DNA from: Faecalibacterium prausnitzii
GTDB taxonomy: Bacteria > Bacillota > Clostridia > Oscillospirales > Ruminococcaceae
Direction of reading: 5' to 3'
Assembly: GCF_003287495.1 (NCBI RefSeq)
Contig: NZ_PRLE01000004.1
Span: forward strand, 124,001-188,000
DNA: 64,000 nucleotides
The translations under genes and the position numbers were made by a program. Of the stretch, positions 6,902 to 15,990 are shown in pieces. The notes beneath the pieces were generated by a model. That model was not told where the DNA came from and searched no databases. It was given only the letters and a program-made list of their open reading frames with translations. How positions within the stretch are numbered: the stretch's first letter is position 1; every line of letters starts with the position of its first letter.

Positions 6902-9640
6902 ATGACTCCGGAAGCAAGAGCGCGGGAACAAATCGATAACAAATTGCGGCAAAGTGGCTGGACAATTCAGGATCTGAAACAACTAAATCTGACGGTTGCT
7001 TCCGGTGTTGCAGTGCGCGAGTTCCCTACCAATACCGGTCCGGTGGATTATGCACTTTTCATTGAGGGAGTGCCAGTTGGTGTTGTAGAGGCAAAGAAAG
7101 ACGAAGAAGGTCAAGCGCTGACAGACGTGGAAACGCAGTCCAGCCGCTATGCAAATAGCCAGTTCAAATGGGTAAAGCGGGAGTACAAGGTTCGGTTCGC
7201 CTACGAAGCCACTGGCGAATTGGTGCGTTTTACCGATTACGCAGATCTTAAATACCGTTCGCGCGAGGTATTCTCGTTTCACCGCCCGGAGACGTTGAAA
7301 CGCTGGCTTGCTGAACCGGATACTGTGCGCAACAATCTGAAGCGTATCCCGCAGCTGGATGAATCGGGCTTCCGCAAATGTCAAATCAGTGCAATTCATG
7401 GTCTGGACACTTCGTTTTCAGAAAATCGGCCGCGCTCTCTTGTGCAGATGGCAACCGGCGCAGGCAAGACCTTTACAGCCATTACTGCCGCCTATCGGCT
7501 GTTGAAATACGGCAGAATGAATCGCATCCTGTTTCTAGTAGATACCCGCAGCCTTGGTGAACAGGCCGAGCGCGAGTTCATGGCATACAAGCCCAATGAC
7601 GATCCTCGCAGCTTTTCGGAACTGTATGGTGTACGCCGGTTAAAAAACTCTTATATTTCCGGGGATGTGCAGGTCTGCATCAGTACGATTCAGCGGATGT
7701 ATTCCATTCTAAAAGGGGAAGAACTGGACGAACAGGCAGAAGAGATTCCCTTTGCGGAATATGTCACCGCCGAAAGCAAAGCACCAAAAGAGGTTGTCTA
7801 CAATGCCAAAATTCCGCCGGAGTTCTTTGACTGCATCATTGTAGATGAATGCCATCGTTCTATTTACAATGTATGGAGTCAAGTGCTTTCCTATTTTGAT
7901 GCGTTTATCATCGGCCTGACCGCTACGCCGGATAAGCGGACTATCGGCTACTTCAAAGAAAATTTTGTCAGTGAATATACGCGCGAGCAGGCCGTTCTGG
8001 ACGGCGTTAACGTTGGCGAGGACATTTACCTGATTGAAACCGACGTGACGAAGAACGGTGCAACCATCCTGAAGCAGTTGATCGAGCGGCGCAACCGCCT
8101 GACGCGCGCTAAACGCTGGGAGCAGATGGACGAGGATGTGTTCTACACACAGTCCAAGTTGGATAAGGATGTCGTAAATCCAAGCCAGATCCGTGCTGTG
8201 ATTCGCACCTTCAAAGAAGCGCTCCATACCACGCTGTTCCCCTACCGGAAAGAAGTCCCCAAAACGCTGATTTTTGCCAAGACGGACAGCCATGCAGACG
8301 ATATTGTGCAGATTGTCCGGGAAGAATTCGGCGAAGGAAACGATTTTTGCAGAAAGATCACTTACAGCGCACAGAATCCGGAAGCTGTTCTCAGCTCGTT
8401 CCGGAATGACTACAACCCACGTATAGCCGTTACCGTGGATATGATTGCGACCGGTACGGATGTAAAGCCCATCGAGTGCCTGCTGTTCATGCGGGATGTG
8501 CGCAGCAGCAATTACTTCGAGCAGATGAAAGGCCGCGGCACCCGCACACTGAGCAAGGATGATTTACAAAAGGTAACACCTTCTGCTACGGAAAACAAAG
8601 ATCATTTTGTGATCGTGGATGCAGTGGGTGTAACCAAATCCAAAAAGACCGAGACCCGCACGCTGGAACGCAAGCCAGCTGTTTCCATGAAGGAACTGAT
8701 GATGAACATTGCACTCGGTGCGCGGGATGAGGATACCTTGACTTCTCTTGCAAACCGTGTGATTCGTCTCAGCCGCAGGATGGAACGCAGCGAACACAAG
8801 CAGTTCAAAGAAACAGTAGGGCAGACCGCAGAGCAGGTTGCGGAGAATCTGCTGAATGCCTTTGATGAAGATGTCATTCAGGCCAAAGCACAAGCAGAAA
8901 GCGGCGTGCTTACGCCCGCACCGGAACAGCTTGCACAGGCTCAGAAAGAACTCATCAAACAGGCCGTTGCACCTTTCCAGAAGCCGGAAGTGCGCGATTT
9001 TATTGAAAATGTCCGCCGCAGCCATGACCAGATCATCGACAGCGTTAATCTGGACAAAGTACTCTTTGCTGGTTATGATACCAATCAGGAGGAAACGGCA
9101 GATCGGGTGATTTCTACATTCAAGGATTTCATCGAGGAAAATAAAGATGAGATCATTGCCCTGCGCATCATCTACAATGAAACGTATAAAAAACGTCCGA
9201 TGGTACTGAAAAAGCTGACGGAACTGTATCAAAAACTCAAAGCAAAGGGCATCACGATTGAGCGCCTGTGGGATTGTTATGCCATCAAGCAGCCTGACAA
9301 GGTAAAGAAAGGTACACTTGCCCAGCTGACCGATCTGATTTCTATTATCCGTTTTCAGATGGGCTATACGGATACCCTCTCGCCTTTTGCCGACCGGGTA
9401 AACTACAACTTCAAACAGTGGACTTTCCGCCGCAACACCGGTGCGGTTCACTTTACCGCTGAGCAGATGGAATGGCTGCGGCTGATCAAGGAGCATATCA
9501 TCACATCGCTGAGCATTCTGCCGGAGGACTTGGAGTATACGCCGTTTGACAGCAAAGGCGGCTTGGGTGGGTTCTATCGGGTGTTCGGAGAAAAGTATCA
9601 GGAGATTTTGGATGAAATGAATGAGGAATTGGTAGCGTAA
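6902..9640 (+). CDS. hsdR: Type I restriction endonuclease subunit R
   Basis: 912 residues. The N-terminal nuclease has the PD-(D/E)XK pattern D49…E63-x-K65 (VDYALFIEGVPVGVVEAKK). The motor follows with Walker A ATGAGKT (184-190), DECH box (315-318), GLTATP (about 339) and motif VI QMKGRGTRTL. The C-terminal third matches the EcoEI-type R C-terminal domain. It translocates and cleaves DNA when recruited by the HsdM/HsdS complex at unmodified sites. It is followed with no gap by hsdS (TAA then ATG), so the two are coupled. Base composition is intermediate, less GC-rich than the core genes but far less AT-rich than the three genes that follow. Confidence 0.96.
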   Translation: MTPEARAREQIDNKLRQSGWTIQDLKQLNLTVASGVAVREFPTNTGPVDYALFIEGVPVGVVEAKKDEEGQALTDVETQSSRYANSQFKWVKREYKVRFAYEATGELVRFTDYADLKYRSREVFSFHRPETLKRWLAEPDTVRNNLKRIPQLDESGFRKCQISAIHGLDTSFSENRPRSLVQMATGAGKTFTAITAAYRLLKYGRMNRILFLVDTRSLGEQAEREFMAYKPNDDPRSFSELYGVRRLKNSYISGDVQVCISTIQRMYSILKGEELDEQAEEIPFAEYVTAESKAPKEVVYNAKIPPEFFDCIIVDECHRSIYNVWSQVLSYFDAFIIGLTATPDKRTIGYFKENFVSEYTREQAVLDGVNVGEDIYLIETDVTKNGATILKQLIERRNRLTRAKRWEQMDEDVFYTQSKLDKDVVNPSQIRAVIRTFKEALHTTLFPYRKEVPKTLIFAKTDSHADDIVQIVREEFGEGNDFCRKITYSAQNPEAVLSSFRNDYNPRIAVTVDMIATGTDVKPIECLLFMRDVRSSNYFEQMKGRGTRTLSKDDLQKVTPSATENKDHFVIVDAVGVTKSKKTETRTLERKPAVSMKELMMNIALGARDEDTLTSLANRVIRLSRRMERSEHKQFKETVGQTAEQVAENLLNAFDEDVIQAKAQAESGVLTPAPEQLAQAQKELIKQAVAPFQKPEVRDFIENVRRSHDQIIDSVNLDKVLFAGYDTNQEETADRVISTFKDFIEENKDEIIALRIIYNETYKKRPMVLKKLTELYQKLKAKGITIERLWDCYAIKQPDKVKKGTLAQLTDLISIIRFQMGYTDTLSPFADRVNYNFKQWTFRRNTGAVHFTAEQMEWLRLIKEHIITSLSILPEDLEYTPFDSKGGLGGFYRVFGEKYQEILDEMNEELVA

Positions 9641-10831
9641 ATGACATTAGTAGATATTATTTCAAATGGTGGCTTGCTTTGTGATGGAGATTGGATTGAA
9701 ACGAAAGATCAAGATGTAAGGGGTAAAGTTCGTCTTATTCAGCTTGCAGATATTGGCGATGGAGAATTTAAAGATAAATCGTCAAAATATATCACTTTAG
9801 AAACAGCGGAAAGACTTCATTGTACTTTCTTGGAAAAGGGTGATATTTTAATCGCAAGACTTCCCGAACCGCTTGGGCGGGCTTGTATTTTTCCACTAGA
9901 AGGAGCTTACATCACAGCAGTTGATATTGCGATTCTGCGGATAAAAGATATTTCTATAAATCCACAATATATTATGTATTTGATAAATTCAAGTACATTT
10001 CGTTCACAAATTAAGCAATATGAAAGCGGAACCACCAGAAAACGTATTTCACGAAAAAATCTTGAAAAGATAGAATTTTCTTTGCCGAATTTAGAAATTC
10101 AAAATCGAATCGTTGCCCGCATTGAAGAACTTTTTTCAAAGCTCGACAAGGCTGTTGATACGCTCAAAACTACAAAAGAGCAGTTGGCGGTGTATCGGCA
10201 GGCAGTATTGAAAGATGCGTTTTCTGATTTTGAGAAAAAGGACTCTATTCGTAATTTGACTACGGTTGTTACAAGTGGCTCACGAGGATGGGCAAAGTAT
10301 TACTCTGAAAACGGTGCTTTATTTGTAAGAATCGGAAATTTAACACATAGTGGCATTGATATTGATTTTAGCGATATTCAGCATATCACTCCACCGGACA
10401 ACGCCGAGGGCATTCGGACAAGATTGCAGCCAAATGATGTGCTTGTTTCTATTACAGCCGATCTTGGAAGCATTGGCTTTGTCTCAAAGAAGGGTGAAGA
10501 AGCATATATAAATCAACATATTGCTTTAGTCCGATTTCAAAACTCAGCGCAGGGGAGATTCATGGCGTGGTATTTGCGAAGTGAATATGGGCAGAAAGAT
10601 TTGCTAAAGAACAAACGCGGTGGTGGAAAACTTGGATTGGGTCTTGATGATATCCGAGATACCCCTGTTCCAATTGTCGATGACGTTACCGCAAAAGAAA
10701 CAGTGGATAAAATTGAAGAGCAACTTTCTGTTTGCAATAGTATTGAGAAAACAGTTGACACTGCCCTTGCACAGACAGATGCAATGCGACAGAGTATTTT
10801 GAAACAGGCGTTTAAGGAAGGAAGTATTTAA
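9641..10831 (+). CDS. hsdS: Type I restriction-modification specificity subunit S
   Basis: 396 residues with the two-half HsdS layout. TRD1 occupies about 1-150. A central conserved helix follows (IVARIEELFSKLDKAVDTLK…AVLKDAF), then TRD2 (about 205-345) and a C-terminal helix that repeats the spacer (NSIEKTVDTALAQTDAMRQSILKQAF). TRDs read the two halves of a bipartite DNA site, and the helices set the spacing and bind HsdM. The ATG follows the hsdR stop directly. The DNA is sharply AT-richer than hsdR, consistent with exchange of specificity genes. Position between hsdR and two foreign genes, with hsdM last, is unusual. Confidence 0.93.
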   Translation: MTLVDIISNGGLLCDGDWIETKDQDVRGKVRLIQLADIGDGEFKDKSSKYITLETAERLHCTFLEKGDILIARLPEPLGRACIFPLEGAYITAVDIAILRIKDISINPQYIMYLINSSTFRSQIKQYESGTTRKRISRKNLEKIEFSLPNLEIQNRIVARIEELFSKLDKAVDTLKTTKEQLAVYRQAVLKDAFSDFEKKDSIRNLTTVVTSGSRGWAKYYSENGALFVRIGNLTHSGIDIDFSDIQHITPPDNAEGIRTRLQPNDVLVSITADLGSIGFVSKKGEEAYINQHIALVRFQNSAQGRFMAWYLRSEYGQKDLLKNKRGGGKLGLGLDDIRDTPVPIVDDVTAKETVDKIEEQLSVCNSIEKTVDTALAQTDAMRQSILKQAFKEGSI

Positions 10832-10833
10832 GC

Positions 10834-12168
10834 ATGAGAAATCCGAAAATTTTGGGGTTGAATACAAACTTTGAATTATTGCATTTCCCTAATTTTCATG
10901 AGGATAGCTTTTCTTCTGTAATTTCACTTTTAGATTATGACGCACTTATCATTGATACTTCAAATTTGATATTTCAGTACACCGACAAGGAGAAATATAA
11001 AAACAGATATCTAGTGACAGAACCAGATGCCAGTCAAATGAAAGCTGACTTCGAGCATATACAGAAACAAGCTGATGAATTTTTGAGTGCAGGGCACAAT
11101 ATTTATCTCCTTGTTGGACACAACGAAAATTGTTACTGTCGCTATGAGAGGTCAGCCTTCGACTTATTAGGTGACCCGACAGAGTTTGATATGTATTCTT
11201 TTTTGCCAGTATCGCTGACATTAGAACATCTCAAAGGAAAGGAAATTGCCTCTTGTGGTAATGCGCCATTCAACACTTTTTTTGAAGTTAATAAAGGGAA
11301 CTTGGAATATAATGCTACGTTTGAAGTTCAAAAGGGAACAGTGCTGGCCAAAATACGAAAAACCGACAAAGTGATTTCTTTCAGCCAACAATATAAAAAA
11401 GGAACGATTATATTTCTGCCAACTCTTGACCCTGACATTATGATAGAAACGCCAAAAGGTAAAAAATTTATTGAAACTTTTTTACAAAGCATTTATGATA
11501 TCGATAATCAGTTGTGTTTAGAAAAAGAAGTGAACACTTTACCCGATTGGGCTGAAGATTTCCATATTTTAGATGAAATAAAAACAATTGATGCAAAACG
11601 GCAAGCCGAACAAAGAATTGAAAAGCTAAAGAAAGCACTTGAAACAGAGCAAAAAAAGCTAGAGCATATTATAAACTACAAACGGTTACTGACAGAAACT
11701 GGAGCACCACTTGAAAATATTGTAAAACAGGTTCTTTCGGAGCTTGGCTTTGAACTTTGTCCGACTGAAGAAAAACGTAGTGATGTGATTGCCAAGTATG
11801 GTGACATTGATATCGTTGCTGAGATTAAAGGCGTTGGCAAGAGTGCCGCTGAAAAACATGCCGCACAGCTTGAAAAATGGGCTTCGCAGTTTTTAATAGA
11901 CCATGGGCATCAACCTAGAGCACTGCTGATTGTAAATGGTTATAATACGTTGCCCTTGGATCAGCGCATAGAAGAAGTGTTTCCTGATCAGATGTTGAAA
12001 TACAGCACAAGCCGAGAACAAGCACTCATCACAACTACGCAACTTTTATGTCTATTTATCGAAATCCAAGAGCATCCCGAATGCAAAGAAGAACGCATTC
12101 AGGAGCTTTTGTCTACGATTGGCCGGTATAACCGCTATACAGACTATTCTGAGTTTATTACACAATAA
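10834..12168 (+). CDS. Uncharacterised coiled-coil protein with PD-(D/E)XK-like C-terminal domain
   Basis: 444 residues, starting 2 nt after hsdS. Residues 1-230 are mixed alpha/beta with Rossmann-like strands (DYDALIIDTSN, HNIYLLVGHNEN, GTIIFLPTL), possibly a glutamine-amidotransferase-like or flavodoxin-like fold; low certainty. About 250-290 is a charged coiled coil (KRQAEQRIEKLKKALETEQKK). About 300-400 looks like a restriction-endonuclease fold: VLSELGFELCP…GDIDIVAEIKG gives D-x(n)-E-x-K, and the following helix AEKHAAQLEKWASQF and strand PRALLIVNGY fit. Low GC, like hsdS. Co-transcription with RM genes suggests a defence or auxiliary nuclease/sensor role, but no homologue is recognised with confidence. 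Confidence 0.7.
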   Translation: MRNPKILGLNTNFELLHFPNFHEDSFSSVISLLDYDALIIDTSNLIFQYTDKEKYKNRYLVTEPDASQMKADFEHIQKQADEFLSAGHNIYLLVGHNENCYCRYERSAFDLLGDPTEFDMYSFLPVSLTLEHLKGKEIASCGNAPFNTFFEVNKGNLEYNATFEVQKGTVLAKIRKTDKVISFSQQYKKGTIIFLPTLDPDIMIETPKGKKFIETFLQSIYDIDNQLCLEKEVNTLPDWAEDFHILDEIKTIDAKRQAEQRIEKLKKALETEQKKLEHIINYKRLLTETGAPLENIVKQVLSELGFELCPTEEKRSDVIAKYGDIDIVAEIKGVGKSAAEKHAAQLEKWASQFLIDHGHQPRALLIVNGYNTLPLDQRIEEVFPDQMLKYSTSREQALITTTQLLCLFIEIQEHPECKEERIQELLSTIGRYNRYTDYSEFITQ

Positions 12169-12191
12169 ATCACACTAAAGGAGGTTTCACT

Positions 12192-12902
12192 ATGTCGTTT
12201 ATCATCACTGTTTATACCAGCGAAGGGATTGTCATGGCAAGTGACAGTAGATCAACCTATAACTTTACAAAGCAACTTGGTAATGGAAATTTTGAAACCT
12301 TGTGTGGTGCACAGATTACCGATACAACTTATAAAACGTTCCAGTGTAATAAGCATATCGGCATTTCCACTTGTGGAGATGCGAGTATCAATCAAACGCC
12401 AATTGCTGGATATATTGAAAAATTCATTCATGAAAAAGTCAATGCAGATAGCAGTGTTGGACAAGTATCAAATGATTTGCTGAATTACTTTAGCAATATC
12501 AATCCACACTTAAATACTCATTTTATTATTGCAGGATATGATTCTAATAATGCACTACCCGTTGTGAAGCAACTTTTTGTCGCTGATCAATCTATAAAAA
12601 ATTTTAGTACGAATTTTTCCGGTGCTGTTTGGGATGGTGAAACCGCAACGCTATCCAAACTTTTTACACAGCTTTATGCTAAAAATCCTGATGAAACCTA
12701 TTGTGCCATTCAAAATCATGGAATAAATTTCAACTTCTTCAACTTGCAAGATGCAATCAATTTTGCCCAGTATGCCGTTGATGTCACGATTAAAACGATG
12801 GCTTTTGAAAACTGTGTAAAAACCGTGGGTGGTCCAGTTGATATTCTTGTAATCAAGCCGACTGAATCTTTCTGGGTGGCCCGAAAAGAACTACATGCGT
12901 AA
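12192..12902 (+). CDS. Proteasome/HslV-like Ntn-hydrolase-fold protein
   Basis: 236 residues. The start matches the proteasome beta/HslV/Anbu fold: a short strand after Met, then GIVMASDSRST (proteasome: G.V.A.DSR.T) and YKTFQCNKHIGISTCGDASI, which aligns with the Lys33 strand and the following I..S..G..A stretch. By that alignment Ser2 would be the N-terminal nucleophile after Met removal, with D18 and K48 as the Asp17 and Lys33 equivalents. The rest (FIIAGYDSNN…, a late helix DAINFAQYAVDVTIKTMAF and VGGPVDILVIKP) also fits this fold. A strong AAAGGAGG lies 7 nt before the ATG. No HslU or Mpa-type ATPase is nearby. Placement inside an RM operon is unexpected; peptidase activity is unproven. 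Confidence 0.75.
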   Translation: MSFIITVYTSEGIVMASDSRSTYNFTKQLGNGNFETLCGAQITDTTYKTFQCNKHIGISTCGDASINQTPIAGYIEKFIHEKVNADSSVGQVSNDLLNYFSNINPHLNTHFIIAGYDSNNALPVVKQLFVADQSIKNFSTNFSGAVWDGETATLSKLFTQLYAKNPDETYCAIQNHGINFNFFNLQDAINFAQYAVDVTIKTMAFENCVKTVGGPVDILVIKPTESFWVARKELHA

Positions 12903-12914
12903 GGAATAAATATA

Positions 12915-14408
12915 ATGTCAGAACAATCTTCTAACATCGTCTCCAAAGTCTGGGGACTTTGCAATCCGCTGCGGGACGATGGTGTATCCTACGGTGATTA
13001 TCTCGAGCAGCTTACTTACCTAATCTTCCTGAAAATGTCCGATGAATACTCCCGCCCGCCGTATAAGCGAGAAACCGGCATCCCTAAAGGTTACACTTGG
13101 TCGGATATGAACACGCTTAAGGGCGCAGAGCTGGAAAATCAGTACCGCGCTATACTGGAGAGGCTGAGCGATGAAGGCGGCATTTTAGGGCAGATCTTCA
13201 AAGGGGCCGTCAACAAAATCAGCAATGTTTCCATCCTGTACCGCGTGGTGCAGATGATCGACAAGGAAAACTGGGTGTCCATGTCCTCCGATGTGAAGGG
13301 CGAGATCTACGAAGGTTTGCTGCAAAAGAACGCCGAGGACGTAAAAAGTGGTGCAGGGCAGTATTTTACACCCCGCCCGCTCATCAAAGCAATGGTGGCC
13401 TGTCTGCGCCCGGAACCGAAAAAGACGATTGCTGACCCCTGCTGTGGAAGCGGCGGCTTTTTCCTTGCTGCACAGGCGTTCTTGGCTGACCCAAAGAACT
13501 ATGCACTCGACCGCACAGAGAAAGAATTCCTGAAAAACGAAACGTTCTATGGAACTGAACTTGTGGTTGCAACCTTCAAACTCTGTCTGATGAATCTGTA
13601 TCTGCACAACATCGGTGACCTGTACGGCAAAGTCCCTGTCATGCGTGGGGATGCGCTGTTGTCTGACCCGGGTTATCGTGTGGACTATGTACTGACGAAC
13701 CCGCCGTTCGGTAAAAAATCCTCCATCACCTTCACCAATGAAGAAGAGGAGCAGGAAGAAGAGGATCTGGTCTACAACCGGCAGGATTTCTGGACGACCA
13801 GCTCAAATAAGCAGCTCAACTTTATCCAGCATATCAATACGATTCTGAAGCCGACCGGAAAGGCGGCCGTTGTTGTACCGGATAACGTTCTGTTTGAGGG
13901 TGGTGCAGGCGAAATCATCCGTAAAAAGCTGTTGGACACCACGGACTTGCACACCATTCTCCGCCTGCCAACTGGCATTTTTTACAAGCCGGGTGTAAAG
14001 GCAAATGTGATTTTCTTCGATAAGCGTCCCGCCAGCCCAGAGCGTCAGACAAAGGAAGTCTGGATCTACGATTTTCGCACAAATGTTCACTTTACGCTTC
14101 GTCAGCATCCCATGACGGACGCTGACTTGCAGGATTTCATTCAATGCTATCATCCGGAAAACCGCCACGTACGCACGGAAACATGGTCACCGGAAAATCC
14201 AGAAGGCCGCTGGCGCAGATTCACGGTAGATGAAATTCTGGAACGTGATAAAACCAGTCTGGATATTTTCTGGCTGAAGGACAAATCACTTGCCGATTTG
14301 GACAATCTCCCTGCGCCGGACGAACTTGCCGCGGATATTATTGAAAATTTGCAGAGTGCTCTGGAAAGTTTTCAGGAATTGATGGGGCAACTGAAAAAGA
14401 ACGATTGA
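12915..14408 (+). CDS. hsdM: Type I restriction-modification DNA methyltransferase subunit M
   Basis: 497 residues. HsdM N-terminal helical domain (VWGLCNPLRDDGVSYGDYLEQL.YLIFLK), then GQYFTPR (148-154), AdoMet motif DPCCGSGGFF (174-183) and catalytic NPPF (262-265), the N6-adenine methyltransferase signature. It methylates the site chosen by HsdS and forms the M2S core for restriction. Composition matches hsdR rather than the three AT-rich genes between them, so hsdR and hsdM look like the old frame of the locus. The ATG has AAGGAAT upstream and follows the Ntn-like gene by 12 nt. Confidence 0.96.
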   Translation: MSEQSSNIVSKVWGLCNPLRDDGVSYGDYLEQLTYLIFLKMSDEYSRPPYKRETGIPKGYTWSDMNTLKGAELENQYRAILERLSDEGGILGQIFKGAVNKISNVSILYRVVQMIDKENWVSMSSDVKGEIYEGLLQKNAEDVKSGAGQYFTPRPLIKAMVACLRPEPKKTIADPCCGSGGFFLAAQAFLADPKNYALDRTEKEFLKNETFYGTELVVATFKLCLMNLYLHNIGDLYGKVPVMRGDALLSDPGYRVDYVLTNPPFGKKSSITFTNEEEEQEEEDLVYNRQDFWTTSSNKQLNFIQHINTILKPTGKAAVVVPDNVLFEGGAGEIIRKKLLDTTDLHTILRLPTGIFYKPGVKANVIFFDKRPASPERQTKEVWIYDFRTNVHFTLRQHPMTDADLQDFIQCYHPENRHVRTETWSPENPEGRWRRFTVDEILERDKTSLDIFWLKDKSLADLDNLPAPDELAADIIENLQSALESFQELMGQLKKND

Positions 14409-14415
14409 ACAGGAT

Positions 14416-14601
14416 GTGAGCATAATCGAAAATTCTAAAATGAAACCGAAAAAGACTGCGGAAGAACTTGTTCAGATGCTCCATGATGAAAAAGGTATCC
14501 AATTTCATCTTATTTCAGAAGAACAGGCCGTAGAATGTTTTTCACAGAGAAACAATTATCTCCGCACAGCATCTTATCGAAAAAAGTTGTTGACAAGTTG
14601 A
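14416..14601 (+). pseudogene. Truncated Abi-family (AbiD/AbiF-type) abortive infection protein
   Basis: The 61-codon frame contains MKPKKTAEELVQMLHDEKGIQFHLISEEQAVECFSQRNNYLRTASYRK, the recognisable N-terminus of Abi_2-type proteins (…KGI.F…SEE.A..FL…NYYR..AYRK). It then stops after KKLLTS, where intact members continue for some 200 or more residues. No continuation was seen in the next 300 bases. The start may be GTG 14416 or ATG 14440. It lies 7 nt after hsdM, so it was part of the defence operon before truncation. Confidence 0.65.
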
Positions 14602-14937
14602 ATTAGTTCACATATAATATCATTGATATTAAAAAGAGTAATCTTTTGTGCGAGTGCCGTCACTGACGTCGCTCGCATTTTCTTTTGTTTAAGACGCTGT
14701 GTGGAGTTCCGATACCGCCCCGCAACACACCCGATTCATTTTGCCGCTGTTTCACCCGACAAAATCATCGCTGCGCTGCATGGGCGGTATTTTTTTACAA
14801 ATAGAACCTTTTGTAGTTGTGCAGTTCTCCGAAATTCGTTTTCAGTTGTTGACAGCACAACCTTAAAGTGTTATCTTATGCTTGAAAGAAGCAGAACGTA
14901 GTGTCCGCACTGCGCTCGGCTTTCTTCATACTGTACC
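14602..14937. other. Gene-free spacer with one terminator-like hairpin
   Basis: No convincing gene. TGCGAG (14649-14654) and CTCGCA (14672-14677) form a hairpin followed by TTTTCTTTT, a probable end of the hsd transcript. The remainder is low-complexity decayed sequence leading into element fragments. Confidence 0.55.
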
Positions 14938-15513
14938 TTGAATACCCACCACTCCGGCGAGAAAACCTGCGAGCGCATCGCAGAAGAAAACGGTGTCAGC
15001 CGTGCATCGGTTCTTCGTGCACGGCACTACACCAAGGGCATTGATATCGCTGATACTCTTTCTCCCGGCATCAAGAAAAAGGTCTTTTCCGGTGAGGTAA
15101 AATTCACCAACGATGAAATGATCAAACTCGTGCAGAGCAGTCCCGACAAGCGGCAGGATGTGTTTGCCGAGATTATGCACCCAGAGATCACGAAAGCGAT
15201 GGAAGCTGCTGACGCAGAACCCAACGCTGACAATCCGGTTCCGGTGCCCACAGCCGACCCGGAACAGTTCAAGACTTATCAAGTCCCGGACGAGTTCATG
15301 CGGGTCTACAAAACCTTGAGCACAGCCACTGAAATGATGAAGAACACATTGAAGCGAGTGCTCAAGAACAATCAGAGCTACTTCTCCGACCCGGAAAAGC
15401 AGAAAGTTCTCCGTTTTGCGATGCAGCGTCCTGCCATCTATCTAAATGAGCTGGAAACCTGCATAGAACAGATTCTCGCTGAAACCCTTGAAGGCGCTGA
15501 AAAGACCGCATAA
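14938..15513 (+). pseudogene. ParB/replication-associated fragment of a conjugative element (5' truncated)
   Basis: The frame opens at a TTG with no good ribosome site. It immediately encodes GEKTCERIAEENGVSRASVLRARHYTKGIDIADTLSPGIKKKVFSGEVK, a helix-turn-helix region I know from the C-terminal half of ParB-like/partition proteins of Clostridial integrative elements. The N-terminal ParB nuclease-like domain is absent, while the C-terminal 80 residues appear intact. It is best read as the 3' remnant of such a gene. Together with the next small gene it shows that an integrative element once occupied this site. Confidence 0.6.
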
Positions 15514-15656
15514 CGACAGGCACTTGTAAGCCATCAATGAGCCACCAGCCGCAAGAGCAGGGCGGAAAGCATCCGCGCCCTTGCGCCTGATAAAAATTGG
15601 AACTTTGATTTTCTCGTCCGGCTTTGCCACGGTGGGACGATCGAAGGAGCGTGCGT

Positions 15657-15833
15657 TTGAACAAAAAGAAAAAGTCCACAAACACTTCCCCCTATCCCGA
15701 TGAAGTCATCGACCGTCTGGCACGGGCATTCTACCCAGCCATCCTTGCCTGCTGGAACAGCGAGGAAGGGCAGCGGTCACTTGTCGGGGCAAAGCCCCTC
15801 CATCTTGCTGCGCAAGACCGCTCTGCCGCTTAA
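15657..15833 (+). CDS. Small conjugative-element protein, C-terminus replaced by repeat DNA
   Basis: From a TTG (15657) with AAGGAG 7 nt upstream, the frame encodes a Lys-rich start and YPDEVIDRLARAFYPAILACWNSEEGQR. This is a short protein type common in Clostridial integrative elements. The last ~18 codons (SLVGAKPLHLAAQDRSAA) come from the dispersed repeat at 15781-15842, so the original C-terminus was overwritten. Function unknown; it is probably a remnant. Confidence 0.5.
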   Translation: MNKKKKSTNTSPYPDEVIDRLARAFYPAILACWNSEEGQRSLVGAKPLHLAAQDRSAA

Positions 15834-15842
15834 AAGCCCCAC
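15781..15842 (+). repeat. Dispersed direct repeat, copy 1 (left flank of potassium block)
   Basis: TTGTCGGGGCAAAGCCCCTC…CTGCCGCTTAAAAGCCCCAC. Copy 2 at 21010-21072 differs by one substitution and one inserted G over about 62 bases and has the same orientation. Confidence 0.85.
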
Positions 15843-15990
15843 TGAAGCTTTCATTGCTCCGCTGCGCTGCGCAAACGCGAGCTTGCCTATGGCAGGCAGA
15901 ACAGGCTCATCTTGCAGGAAGAGAAAAACAGGAAGTTCCCGTTGGGGAACTCCCTGTTGTACATATCGCTATTGTCTGTGATCTTTGGCA

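Noticed and set aside
14623-14901. 92-codon plus-strand frame after the Abi remnant
   Set aside because: No ribosome site, a terminator-like hairpin inside, and no recognisable protein features.
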